From: Pleurodeles waltl
Lineage: Eukaryota > Chordata > Amphibia > Caudata > Salamandridae
Direction of reading: 5' to 3'
Length of the DNA: 64,000 bases
NCBI RefSeq assembly: GCF_031143425.1
Contig: NC_090444.1
Span: 1,349,064,323 to 1,349,128,322, forward strand
Shown: positions 45,988 through 57,900 of the stretch, one piece after another
Position numbering within the stretch: position 1 is the first letter of the stretch
Layout: each line of letters begins with the position of its first letter
Made by a program: the position numbers and the translations under genes
The notes under the pieces: model-generated
Database searches by the model: none
Seen by the model: the letters and a program-made list of their open reading frames with translations, nothing else
What the model was told of the DNA's origin: nothing

Positions 45988-47927
45988 TGTTGAAAAATGG
46001 CCCTCTCTGAAGGGTCACTCCAAACTTTTTGCCTTCCTTCTCCTTTTTTTGTGACCTCATGTTTGTTGGCAGTAGGCCTGTCATGTCTAGTATGGCCAGA
46101 ATTCTAATAGAAAACCCTGCTTACTGGTGAAGTTGGATTTAATATTACTATTTTAGAAATGCCACTTTTAGAAAGTGGGCATTTCTCTGCACTTGCTGCC
46201 ATCTGTGCCTGTCTCCAATCAACATCTGGTATGTCCTGGTTTACAGCTCCCCTTGTGCATTCCACCCAGAGAGCCATAAACACAGGACACTCAGTCACAT
46301 CTGCATACTGAATGGGTCTTCCTGGGTAGGAAGGGTGGAGAGGCTCTCTCTTAAACTTCAAAGGCTAGTGGCCTGCCCTCACACAAAGGACTGATAACCC
46401 CCCCAAAGAGATCCTGTTGAACAGGACTGTGCTGAAAGGGGAACGTGTGCACTTCAAAACGACTCTTTGAAGTTTCCCCCACTTCAAAAGCACTTTTGGG
46501 TATATATACTGGGTCTCCGACCCCACCAAATCAGACACTTCTGGATCTACACCTGGACTCTGTCAGAGGGACTGCCTGGCTTGGCAAAGGACTCATCTGG
46601 AATTCTTTGCTGGGAGGAACTGCTGCCTGCTGGCCTCTGACTCTGCTGGAAGGATTCTGCCTCCCCCACAAGTGCTCTCCAACGGCTTGGATTGAGCTTG
46701 CCTCCTGTTCTGAAGTTTCAGGGCCACAAAGACTTCAACCTGGAGAAGAAAATTCCTGTGTGTCGGAAAATCAACGCAATGCCAGCAGAAATTGATGCAG
46801 CACCAGCCTCGCAGTGGAAAAAATCGCTGCATCGCCTACCAGATTGACACAGCACCTGCTCCTTCTAGCAGTGTGTCAAGGATTTTTAATGCATCAACAC
46901 TGGGTGTCAAAATATCCTGCATAGCAGTAAGGAACCAAGGCTGCGCTCCTGGAAATCGATGCATCACCTTGCAGCGTGAAAAGAGATGACGCATCGTCTG
47001 TGCCGTGGCAGAAAATCTGACACAGCGCTTTTATTTTTCAACACATCTCCTCCTCTGTGGCCCCAATGCGTCATTATTTTTGACGCATCCCAGGAACTGT
47101 GTGTTACAAGGATATAACCACTGATTCTTAAGAATTGAGACTCATTTAAAACCATTCAAAAAAACGAATATCTTGACTTGTGCATATTGAATATTTTGTC
47201 ATTTTGATCCTATTTTATTCAGATAAATATTATCTATTTTCCTAAACTCATTTGGAGTACTTTTGTGGTGTTCTCACTGTGTTCCTGTATAAGTTACTGC
47301 ACAAATACTTTGCACATTGCTTTCTAAGTTAAGCCTGCCTGCTCTGTGCCAAGCTACCAGTGGGTGAGCACAGGATAATGTGGATTGTGTTGTGACTTTC
47401 CTGACTAGGATTGTGGTTCCTAATTTGACAGGATGCATACCCCTGACAAACAGAGACCCAATTTTAAACATTGCTGGAAAATCTGACACAGCACCTTATC
47501 TTTTAACGCATCGCCTCCTCTGCGGCCCCGTGTGTTGTTCTTTTTTACGCATTCCAGGTACTGTGGATTAAAAGGATATAACCACTGATTCTCAAGGATT
47601 GAGACTCACTTAAACCTTTAAAAAGTGATATCTCGACTTGTGTATATTTTTTTGTCATTTCGATCTTATTTTATTCAGATAAATATTATCTATTTTCCCA
47701 AATTGGTGTGGAGTATTTTTGTGGTGTTTTCACTGTGTTACTGTATGCGCTATTGCACAAATACTTTAAACATTGCCTTCTATGTTAAGCCTGCCTGCTC
47801 TGTGCCAAGCTACCAGCAGGTCAGCACAGAATAATTTGGATTGTGTTGTGACTTATCCTGACTAGGATTGTGGTCCCTACTTGGATATGGTGCATACCCC
47901 TGCCAATTAGAGACCCAATTTCTAACA
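45988..47927 (+). mobile_element. Solo LTR, 1.94 kb, inside DIRS
   Basis: Starts TGTTGAAAAATGG and ends CCCAATTTCTAACA, with a 5-bp CATAT duplication on both sides (45983-45987 and 47928-47932). A TATA motif (GGGTATATATACTGG at about 46498-46512) marks plus-strand orientation. No internal coding region is present, so it arose by LTR-LTR recombination. The 3' end carries a 466-bp direct duplication. Diverged relatives may lie at 10861-11220 and 13415-14570. Confidence 0.85.
47011..47927 (+). repeat. 466-bp tandem duplication of the LTR 3' end
   Basis: 'gaaaatctgacacagc' at 47011 and 47477 begins two diverged copies. Both contain 'aaggatataaccactgattc', 'gataaatattatctatttt' and 'cctgcctgctctgtgccaag', and both end near 'agacccaattt...aaca'. 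Confidence 0.9.
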
Positions 47928-47932
47928 CATAT

Positions 47933-48479
47933 GTACATGACCCTTTAGAAATCTATTTACAATAGATGACTTAAATAACGAACGTTAATCAGGCTGCCAC
48001 AAGAGGGCAGAAAGAGCAAAAAGGTAACCCTCTAGAGTGCCCAAAGCAGAGCCCTGCTAGGCAAGGGTAAGTATAAAAAGTAGAATCTCAGAAAGGGAAG
48101 GAGAAAAAGGGTCAATAGACTTTTCTGTAAAATATACTACAAATGTATTCAATCGGCAGGCATTTAACCTCTTGGTAGAGGGATGCCTGCCAGCCAGAAT
48201 AACACTGTAGACTTCTGGAGGAAGGTCGAAAGCTGTCAACTGCTGCCACTCAACCTCCACGAAAGAAGGCGGAGAGTTGACAGGTTTATGTGAAGGACCC
48301 TCCTCTGCTGCAACAGAAGATCCTCTTGAAAGGGTAGACTGATCGGAGGATCGATGCTCATGTTCAGAAGTTTGGGGGTACCATACTCTCTGTGCCCAGT
48401 TTGCAGCCACAAGGATGACTTGGGCCCAGTCGTTCCAGATCTTATTGAGCACTCTGGGGAGGATCGGAAAGGTACACAA
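47933..48479 (-). pseudogene. DIRS tyrosine recombinase, N-terminal part
   Basis: Encodes DLPPEVYSVILAGRHPSTKR and, further on, GTLEGYLFALSALL and SIVNRFLKGHVHM, where it meets the solo LTR. At least one stop lies between these blocks. The last codons abut the CATAT duplication. Confidence 0.75.
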
Positions 48480-48494
48480 GAGGCCTGAGGTCTA

Positions 48495-48971
48495 CTAGAG
48501 ATAAAATAAACGTCTCAGAGCGAAAGCCCTTGGAAACTCCAGTGTGGAAAACTGCTGACATTGCACGTTCTCAGCGAAGGTGAACAGATCTAACCAAGGC
48601 TCTCCCCACTGATAAAAGAGACCTTGCGCCACCTCCGGGTAGGGATACCACTTGTAAGCCACTAGGCATCGGCAGCCGAGTTCATTCACTATGGTGTTCC
48701 GGGATCCTGCCAGATGTTGAACCACCAGGGATAAGACCTGCTGTTCCAACCATGTCCAAAGATGCAGAGCCTCTTGACAGGAGGTCCAGGACCCCAGCCT
48801 GCCCTGTTTGTTGCAGTACCACATGGCGGTGGTGTTGTCCATGAGCACCTGTATTAGCCTTCCCTGGATGGAGGGTAGAACGGCTTTCAATACCAGCTGG
48901 ATCTCACAGAGCTCCAGCATGTTTATGTGGAGCCTGGATTCCGCCGGAGACCAGAGGTTTCTGAACTCCAC
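48495..48971 (-). pseudogene. DIRS RNase H domain
   Basis: SRLHINMLELCEIQLVLKAV and VLMDNTTAMWYCNKQG resemble the RNase H domain of DIRS elements (HINxLE...; MDNTTAxxYxNKQGG). HLAGSRNTIVNELG corresponds to the conserved HIxGxxNxxADxLSR block with the Asp region altered. It degrades the RNA strand of the hybrid during copying. Confidence 0.8.
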
Positions 48972-49390
48972 CTCCCCGAGGTGGTCATCTCATCTTAGAA
49001 GTGACGCATCTGTCACTACTGTGAGATCTGGCTGGGAAAGAGAGTGGGGGTCTGCCTCTGACCCAATCGAGGTTCCTTATCCACCACTGCAGGTCCTTTG
49101 CAGTTCCATCCAAGATCTGGACCATGTTAGAGAGATTCGCCTGAGCTGCGCCCATTCGAACTTCAATCCCACTGCAATGCCCGCGTATGCCATTTGGCAT
49201 GTGTCACTAGCAGGATGCAAGAGGCCATAAGGCCTCAGAGTCAGTCTCACCGAAACCCAGGATAGAGGCTGAAACATCAGTATCATAGCCTGAACATCCC
49301 AGACTCACTGCTCGGGAGGCTAAGTTCGAAAATGCACTGTGTCCAGAACAGCTCAGATGAAAGGGAGCATCTGAGAAGGAGAGTCCAGTG

Positions 49391-49900
49391 TCACTTTGGC
49401 ACATTTTTAGTGAACCCCAGCAAATGCATGAGGTCCACAATAGTCGGGAGATGGGAGGCGACAGCCTGGGGCGAGCCTTCCTTCATCAGCCAATCATTGA
49501 GATAGGGGAAGACTGACACCCCTGATCTGCACAGATGAGCTGCAACACCTGCCATCACCATGGTGAACACCAAAGGGGCACTAGTAAGGCCAAAGGGAAG
49601 CACAGTAAACTGAAAGTGCTTGTGGCCTGCAGTGAACCACAAGTAACGTCTGTGGGCAGGCACGATGGGGATGTGAAAATAGGCATCCTGCAAGTCCAAC
49701 ACTACTATCCAATCTTCGGTATTCAAGGCAGACAAGACCTGAACCAGTGTGAGCATCTTGAATTCCTCCTTTGTGAGGAAGAAATTGAGGGTTCTGAGAA
49801 GAAGGATATGCCACAGACCCTTGTCCTTTTTTGGAACTAGAAAGTAACTGGAGTAGTAACCACAGTCTACTTCCAGTCCTAGAAACCTCTATATGGCTCC
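49391..49900 (-). pseudogene. DIRS reverse transcriptase domain
   Basis: DWIVVLDLQDAYFHIPI carries the first catalytic Asp; FTVLPFGLTSAPLVFTMVM and VSVFPYLNDWLM follow. The usual YLDDWL reads YLNDWL, a change in the catalytic pair. Upstream RNA-binding parts are frameshifted. Confidence 0.85.
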
Positions 49901-50212
49901 TTTGGCAAAGAGAGCCTTGACTTCCTCGCGGAGCAAGGACAGATGATTCTCCGTCAGCTGGTCATAAGACGGGGGTATGGAGGGAAGAGTAGATTAGAAG
50001 GGGAGGGAGTAGCCCCTCCGAATGATCTGTTATACTTACCTGTCTGATTCTATGGTCTGGCAGTGGTGGAAATGATGGCTGATTCTGCCACCAACTGGAC
50101 GCCCATGATCATGAAGAGCAAAATTAGGAGAGCATAGAGGCTGCAGCTGCGGGGAGTGGGGTAGCAAACAGCAAGCTCCCCAACCCTTGTTAGGAACCAT
50201 GCCCTTGCCCAC

Positions 50213-50585
50213 TCAAAGGCTGATAAACGAGCACAGGACGGTGACTAGGATAGGGCTGGTGCAGCTGGACAGAGACCCGAAAGGAGCGAAAGGCAGACTG
50301 GGGTTGGTGCAGGGTAGCTGAGAGGCCCAAGGACATGGCCGTATCGCACTAGTCCTAAAGCACTCCAGCACCGAGTTTGCATTGTCTCGGAAGAGACGGT
50401 TGCCATCAAAGGGCATGTCCATGAGGAAAGCCTGGACATTCCCAGAAAAGCCAGCTATTCTCAATCAGGCGTAGTGTATCGGCGCCACAGTAGTGGAAAC
50501 CACTCTGCCCAGCAAGTAGGTTTTGTCTAAACCACAGCGAATAGTGAACTTGGCTGCATCACTCCTGTCTTGGAGGGTGTGAATA
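50213..50585 (-). pseudogene. DIRS capsid-like (gag) C-terminal fragment
   Basis: DAAKFTIRCGLDKTYLLGRV is followed after a stop by FSGNVQAFLMDMPFDGNRLF and DNANSVLECFR, matching my memory of DIRS gag C-termini (LFGDKADSALERF-type). The N-terminal part is missing. Confidence 0.7.
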
Positions 50586-50689
50586 AAAGAATAGGAGCAA
50601 ATAGAATAACTTCTAAACGTACGAGAAGGAGTAGGTCTTTCCTTAGCCGAGCCTGCAAAAAACCCTAAATCAAACCCCCTACAAAACCA

Positions 50690-53600
50690 GGGGGTGCAGC
50701 AATGAAATATAAAAATGTTTGAACTCTATTTTGAAGGATCCGTGCGAGAAAATAATGGTTAAGGCAGGAAATACATCTGGTGTCAATAATAATTCTCTTC
50801 AAGGCCCCGTTCAGGGAAAAGGCTTGAATGCTTTGATGGGCGAGGGCACTACCGTTTCGGAGGGGCCTAATGGGGTTATTGTCTCCCCCCCCGGTGAGGG
50901 GGTCGAATCAAGTCAAAGTTATAGAATTTACCATCCCTGATATAGATCCGGATGAGGTGCTTGGCAGCAGAATAGCTCCTTTGTCTATACCAACAACACC
51001 CGTAGTAGCACAATCTATTGTCAATTCCCCCATGCTAAAGCTATTCAGCAGCACCCGCCCTTGGATCACTTTCTCTCAGACATAAGTCCATCAGATACCC
51101 CAGACTTATTGTGTCCATCAGCACAACATATAGTCCTTTCTGAATCTCTCAAGTGCCTTGAAAGAATGTTATCATCCATTCTGGAACTTTTGGAGAAATC
51201 TATAAAAAACTCAGACCATACTCAAGACATCCCTGTTTCCATTCTAAAAGTCTTACTAGCAAATCAAAACATGAGCCACTCCCCTGCAGAGTTGACTACG
51301 ACAACTAAAAAAGAAGTGTGTAAGAGTTTAGGTCTAAATACAAAGGGCATTATCCTGCAGTTCCCAATTGTTGAGGACTTGACGATCACAGGTGATAAGC
51401 TCTCTCACTTCGATAGAGGAACTCAAGCAGGAAAACCACAGTTGGATGAAGTAGCCATTACAACAGCAATTTGAGCCTTTGAAGAGAATGAGATATACTC
51501 TCTGGACAACCTGTTCTCTAATATGAACTCACTGCTCAATACTACCCCACTGACTCATGTTGTCCAGCCAAAGGAAGTTGCCCTAAATCCTAGAGCAGTA
51601 CCATTTCCAATCGTTCTTCACAAAGATCATACATCTATCAAGCAGGAGGAACAAAATTAAATGACATGGGCCAGGATAGCAAAATATCTAAAATATCTAA
51701 AATAAGTGGGAAAAAGACTGTAAAGAAAAGGAACCGGAGATTTACAAAAAAAAAAAAGAAAGGAAGGTTAAGTTTGAGGAGAGAGAGCAGGTGGAATTTA
51801 TGGACATCTCGGAACAGGTCTCCTCATTTAAGAACTCTCAGAACAGGATGGAGGGGGCATCTGTAGTTGTACCATCACAAGTCCGTAATCAGACGGACCA
51901 ACTAGCGATTCCATGTGCTAGATTGGACTCCACCATCGTGTTTCCGCCTGATCCTGTCCATCCTGTGGCCAAGGAGATTCACTCCAGATTAAGCACTCAC
52001 AAAGTGGGAGAAAAACTCAGAGGGGATAATGCCCTCGATGGGCAGACGGAGTTACCGGACTATCTGGAGTTCTTGACTATATTTGACTTAAATGTATGCT
52101 TAAATCGTTAGTTCCCCCCTCATGCTTTCAGGAAATAGACAAGCTCAATTAAATTGAAAATACGGATATTGTGAGGGTCTTACTTGACCACAGTATGGGT
52201 AGGAGCAAAGCAAAGGTTTGGTTCTCTTCCAAAACTATTGTGAAATTAATCTTGGTTAATTGTGGCCAATTCCAACGCAGGGGTATAGATGTTATGTCAG
52301 TCCGGGAGAAGTCAATGTACTCTGGTGGGCAGTCTACTACTCATGGGGGGGGGGGGATTTTCTCCCACCTCAGGAGAAAGTGGGCACGTTTCTTTATATC
52401 AAGGTATAATGGTAGTAAATGTCTTGGAAGGACCTAAATCTCAGGGCTATGGTCCCAATCAAGAAAACTGGAATTGGTTAGCGGGGCTCTGAACAGACCT
52501 AAGCCCAGGGATAAGCTAACTCAGCCATGTTACTAGCACTGGCCTTTCCTTGGTCTCCTGGAATGCCACAGGTCTAGGGAAAGATCGATGTAAATTACAT
52601 GTTTTGTGTTGATTGATGATCGATTTGATTTGCATTCAAGAGACCTGGTGTTCAATTGAGTTCTCATGTCCGGGTTACACGGTTTTAAGCAAAAAAGCAC
52701 TCCCTTCAAAAAAAGGGCGTGCTAACGGGGTCACTCCCATGCTTTTAATTGACAGATATAATTGGGAATATGACTGCCTCCCCGACTCTTCACATTTTTG
52801 TCAAATAGTACAAGTACAAGTTTGGGGGGAGAAGGGTAGGAAATTGCCCCTAACGATGGTAAATGCATATATCCACCCCCGAAAAGGAATTGGACATTAC
52901 TTTACAACAACTATCTTCACAAATTCGTGCCATAAAAAATCCTGTTAATTTAATTTTAATGGGGGACCTAAATTGTAAAGATTCTAACACTAAGCTTTAT
53001 TCCTTTAGTGACCTAGATAGGGAAAAAGCGTTGAACATCCCTTCTATCATGTTCCCCTCCTAGAATTAGGACGGATATGTATTATTTTGAATGGGCGCTT
53101 CAGTATGGATTCACCTGAAGCCCCCACCCATAAGTCGGTTAAGAATAACTCCATTATAGACTACATCTGTGCTTCGTATAATATAGCACAAAAAGTTGAG
53201 GACATGGCTGTATTAGACACCTTATACAATGATCATAAAATATTAGGGCTTACTTTGAATTTGAAGTTAGGGGCCACAGACCCATGGTCTGTAAAAGGCG
53301 CAAACCTTAGAATCAATGGAAAAAATAGGAGAATGTCTTGGACAACAGTTAAAATGATATTAATTAAGCCATTACTGGAAAACATTGTGGGCAATATGGA
53401 GGTGTGGGGGAAAGATGTTCTAATACATTTTTCCAACTTAATAAAACACATTACATTGCGTAAGCAGCTTGAGCGCAAAATAACTAGAGTGAAAAAAATT
53501 CAGCTACCTATTCTGAACCTGAACATAGTAATAAATAAGCTAGTCCGGCGACAATTGGAACTCAAGTCTAAGGAAATGAATAGGGAAATAACAAAACTTA

Positions 53601-55905
53601 AGAGAAAAAGATTGCAGCTGAATCTGGCAATCTGAGAAACAGAAGAGGACCATAAATGGATTACACTGAGGGAAGCAACCTTAAAGAAAAACCCCAGAAA
53701 ATTTTGGGCTATTGTCTTAGAGGGGTGTGGAAACTGTAAAATCTTAGCCGCCCCGATAGCAGAGGAAGATTGGAAATTTTATATTCAAGATCTTTACGAT
53801 GAAAACCAGGGCGTTGACCCAGAGAGAAAGGTGTTAGCATCAATCAGAGGGGGAGAAATGGATAATACGGGTGCTCCAACAGTGGCGGAATTAGAGGGGA
53901 TCATAACGCCGACGAGGTTTCAATTACCCTAATTAAAAGGGAGCCTTTGCTTTGGGCAAAACTGCTCCAACCAGTATTTGGCTCCTGTTATGCCCGAGTC
54001 AAAATCATGGAATCATGGACTGGTAGTATAATTCTTCCTTTGCATAAAAAGGGAGACAGAACAATACCATCAAATTACAGACAAATCGACTTATTAGATG
54101 CAACTAGAAAGATATTTGCAAAAAGCATTTTATTGCAATTGACTGATTGGGTAGAGGAAAATGGTATTCTACCAATGGAACAGGCAAGCTTCAGAAAGAC
54201 CCATCATACCTTAGATAATATCCTGATAATGCAAATTATAATTGATAAGTATGTCCAGACTAGGGGAGGTGTACTGTATGTGGCATTTATCAATTACTCT
54301 ACAGCATTTGACAGAGTGGATAGGGGAATACTGTGGAAGAAACTCCAAGATTTAGGGGGTCCCACCTGCTCTCCTGCGATTGGTGATTGCCCTACACTCA
54401 TCGACCTGGTGCAAAATCTTAATGGGTGGAGGACAGGGATTGTCTTCAAAGGTTTTAACAAATAACGGCCTGAAACAAGGTTGCGTACTGGCCCCATTGC
54501 TTTTTTCCCTTTATATCCATGACCTTCCCATAAGTCTCTGGAACTCTTTTGGCAATGCCCCTGTGGTGGGGGCCGGCCAATCGTGTGCTTAATGTACGCG
54601 GATGATATAGTAGTGTACAATCTTACCTCAAAAGGCTTAAATCGACGCTTGGCCGCCTTAAAAACCTATTCGGAGAAGCACTACTTGAGAATCAACACAG
54701 CAAAGTCTCAGGTGGTTTGCTTCTCTGGGAAGACAAACAGAACGAAACCCTTTTCCCCTTGGATTCTGGGTCAATACAAACTGGAACAGCAAGATGCATA
54801 CCAGTTTTTGGGCAAGATCTTTTCGGCTTCAACAAAAGAACAAGACCACATTTGTCATAATACTAATAAGGCTCTCTCACTTGCCCAAGGTCTGTCGGCT
54901 TTTTATAAGGCAAATGGTAAACGTCACTTCCTACACTTATTATCTGCCTATCAGGTCAAGATTCCAGCGACTCTCTTATATGTGATAGAATGTATTGATC
55001 TAACCAAATGGGATTTTCTTGACAAGACAGAAGGCTGAATTCTGAGACGCATGGTCTCCTGCAATCATGCAGTCTTAGGGGAAACATTACGACTTGAATT
55101 TGGCATTAAGAACATCTTTGCGCAAGGCCTTGCGGCAGTGCGAGGAATCTACACTGAGAAACCTGGCCTATAGGGAGATCTTTAACAATCTGAGAGAAAA
55201 TTCTGTTTTTTTTTAGAAACTACATCAAAGCTACTCAGCTTTTAGAGCTAGACTTGGACCTCTGTCCTTCAATTCCCTATGTATTCTTAAAAAAAACTTT
55301 GAAGGAAGCAACATGGTCCAAAGGCTTTTTGTTGGACCTGGATGTGTCGCCAAAGAAGAGGTCTAGAGAAGTTAACTAACTCTGTAACTATGAAAGTGGT
55401 CCAACCCTATTTGACCTGGAATCTACACCATGAGGTAAGGCGACTGTGTATCCTGCTTAGACTTAAAAGAATACCCCTGAGAGACCTTACTTCTAGGTGG
55501 GATGACTCTACTAACACTTGTGATTTGTGTCAATGTGGGGTACAGACTGTTAAACATGTTTAGTTTGTCTGTCCTGTTTTAGCCGCACCAAGGAAATTAT
55601 GGTTGAAACCCCTTTTTTTAACGGCTTAATATTAGATCTCGTAGAGAGGTGCTAGATTTATGTTATACCCCCCTTCCCCCAATGAAAGATTTTGCTACAG
55701 GACTTTTAAATTTTTTCAATCATTTTTTCAGATATTTTGAATCCTCGTGTTTTAAAAAGTGTACTATTTTTTATGTATTTATATGTTTTGCCCCTTCTTA
55801 GAAATATGTATTATTTTATGTTGAACTAACATGATTTTGTATTTCTACTCATGTGGATCTCTTAGGTGTTCCAAAACATGATGATAAAATATATTTATTA
55901 TAAAC
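50690..55905 (+). mobile_element. Near-complete non-LTR retrotransposon, plus strand
   Basis: ORF1-like pieces run from 50719 to about 52440: a Ser/Pro-rich part, a Lys-rich stretch KKTVKKRNRRFTKKKKKG, and a conserved domain around VRVLLDHSMGRSKAKVWFSS. ORF2 begins near 52540 with an endonuclease (LICIQETW; LILMGDLNCKD; IIDYICAS; YNDHKILG) and a reverse transcriptase (NYRQIDLLDATRKIFAKSIL; AFINYSTAFDRVDRGILW; QGCVLAPLLFSLYIHDL; MYADDIVVY with YADD at 54595-54606). It ends with a zinc-knuckle-like CDLCQCGVQTVKHV and an AT-rich 3' end. Many stops and frameshifts occur. It is in the same broad clade as the minus-strand LINE at 39590-43500. Confidence 0.85.
53947..55038 (+). pseudogene. LINE reverse transcriptase, frameshifted
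   Basis: Fingers and palm blocks lie in one frame to about 54465. After a frame change come the QGCVLAP and YADD blocks and the thumb-like YQFLGKIFSASTKEQ. The first catalytic block reads AFINYSTAFD where an Asp is expected, so the polymerase is likely inactive apart from the frameshift. Confidence 0.8.
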
Positions 55906-56619
55906 TGAAAGATTTCAGGCTGAGCAATGTTGATTAGTATGACTGATCTTCATGCAGCCTTTGCCTAATATCTTGTAAAGTGCACGGGTGGATTTTGGGG
56001 GGAGATTTTCAGTCAAAATTATATTTTACATTTACAGTAGACCTGTTTAGGTGAAGAACACAACATTAATGGACTCACAGCTCTCTACATAGGTTTAATT
56101 GGAAACAAAATGGGCCGTGTATCTGATGGCTTACATATGCTAGTCTCAACAAAGGTGGTTAAAGAAATGACCACAATTGTCAACAAAATGTGATTGGATG
56201 TTGATGTGTAAAATAGAATTATATCCCAAGCAAGCAAAGGTAGATCTCTTAATCCAGATAAATTGTAAGTAGCTCAAATAGAATGAGAACAAACTATTAA
56301 AAAAATTTAAAGTGATCTATATGATATTGTGCACATTTTTCTGAATGCTGTGGTGTTTATTTTAGGCGATGCTAATTTACGGCTCAATCCAAAATGTACA
56401 GATACTGTGCACAATGATTTTTTGGCTAATGAAATTACCTTTTATGAAATTCCCTTAGCAGTCTTTCCCAGTGGATCAACATCCAAGCTTGCAATGGGCA
56501 TTCTGAAGTTTCTCACCTAATTTGGAATGATAGGACTAAATGGTTAATTTTTGGCACACATGGCTGCAATACCGACCTTTCAAAATCGAAACCAGCAGTT
56601 CCCTATTGATCTTATGTTT
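55906..56619. other. Unrecognised sequence
   Basis: AT-rich with no gene or repeat family recognised. Confidence 0.4.
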
Positions 56620-57900
56620 AGTTCACAGTGGGGGCGTGGCTGTCCCACAAAGATGATGGCTACAACTTCCTAGCGCTCCCAATGGGAGTACCCGAATCTT
56701 CCTGCATACAACACCTTATCAGGGGCAAGAGTAAGTATTGCTATGTACAGGGCGGCGGTGCCCCCTAAGATGGCTGGGAAACAAATGTGGCCTGCACAAT
56801 TCGACTAGTGATCGCTCCACAGTGGCCTGACAAAAGATGCCGTGTGGCAAGGACCGCACCGTGACAAAGCAGCAGGGACAGACTGAGTTGCTTTATTGCC
56901 TGGGGTGGTCTTGCATGAGCCCCAAAGAGAGGATCAGGATCGCTACAGAGGCAGGGCTCCCCACATAGGCTTCCCCGCACGCTGCCTTGACCCCTAGTGG
57001 CAGACCACAGCCCCAGGCAGAGACTGGGGTTGGATCAACTAGCACGCAGTCTTTCTTGCTATTACACATGGTATTCCATCCAAACTTCATAAGATTTTCC
57101 CTGCCACCTCACCCTCCTGCCCATGCTGCAGAGCTGAGGATGCAGACTTGCTACACATGAAGTGGTCCTGTCCCATGCTGTTATCCTTCTAAAATGCATT
57201 AGAAAATCACTTAGGACATTGACAGGGACCCTGCATTGGGTTATGATAGAACATTGCATTTTTGGGCTGTACTCTTGTCCTAAAACTTCCACGGCCGAAG
57301 CCAGGTTTGTTGACTTAGCGCTTCTACTTCACAAAAGGCAAATTACACAATGCTGGAAGTCGTCCACTGCTCCCCTGGTGTTGGGCTGGCAGGAGGAAGT
57401 ATGGCACTGGGGCTCTGCTGAGAGTCATGCATTGGGTAGGGAGGAATACCATGGCCTGCATAAGCAACCTATAACTATGGTATGGGATATCCTGTTGGAA
57501 CAATTTAAAGCCCAAGGGGAAAAATTTGATTGATCTCGCCCTGTACGAAAAAAGATGCATAATTTTGAATCCCTGCCTATGTCCATTTCCCTGACATGTG
57601 TTTTCATCAAAATCTGTGTGCAGTGTTCTGAGTGGCACTAAGGAAGGGGAAACCTCCCGTACACATAAATTTGTGCTCAAAATCGGAGGGACCTGGAGTC
57701 GCAGAGACAGTCCTGATGGAGGGGCCGGTGGGTTACTACTTCTGTTTATTGCTCCTCTTATGCTTCATCCCTGTGACAAGTGTATTTCTCCGTTTCAGTG
57801 CTATGCCTGTAACATTCTACAATGTATGTACTTGTTAGGCTTAGTCCTAAGTTTAAATGACTGCCACCACCCTGTTTTTTGATTTAGTCATTGATGTTAG
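56620..57900 (+). mobile_element. Internally deleted L1 element, plus strand
   Basis: The left part ('gtgggggcgtggctgtccca' and 'aagatgatggctac') resembles L1 5' regions in this genome type. From about 57100 the sequence encodes the C-terminal end of L1 ORF2: CCRAEDADLLHMKWSCPM (the LxHMxWxCP block), then VDLALLLHKRQITQCWKS and VWDILLEQFKAQGE. The reverse transcriptase is missing, so this is a deleted or composite copy. The right boundary is approximate. Confidence 0.7.

Larger units (their letters stand above)
44781..50585 (-). mobile_element. DIRS-type retrotransposon, minus strand, interrupted
   Basis: Reading right to left: a capsid-like segment (DAAKFTIRCGLDKTY near 50560; AFLMDMPFDGNRLF at about 50420), reverse transcriptase, RNase H, and a tyrosine-recombinase region split by a solo LTR. 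The right-hand terminal region (44781-45250) contains 'gattccttacctt' twice, as in DIRS ends. DIRS elements integrate through a tyrosine recombinase and leave no target-site duplication. The 5' end is truncated near 50585 beside the next LINE. Stops and frameshifts are scattered. Confidence 0.85.
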
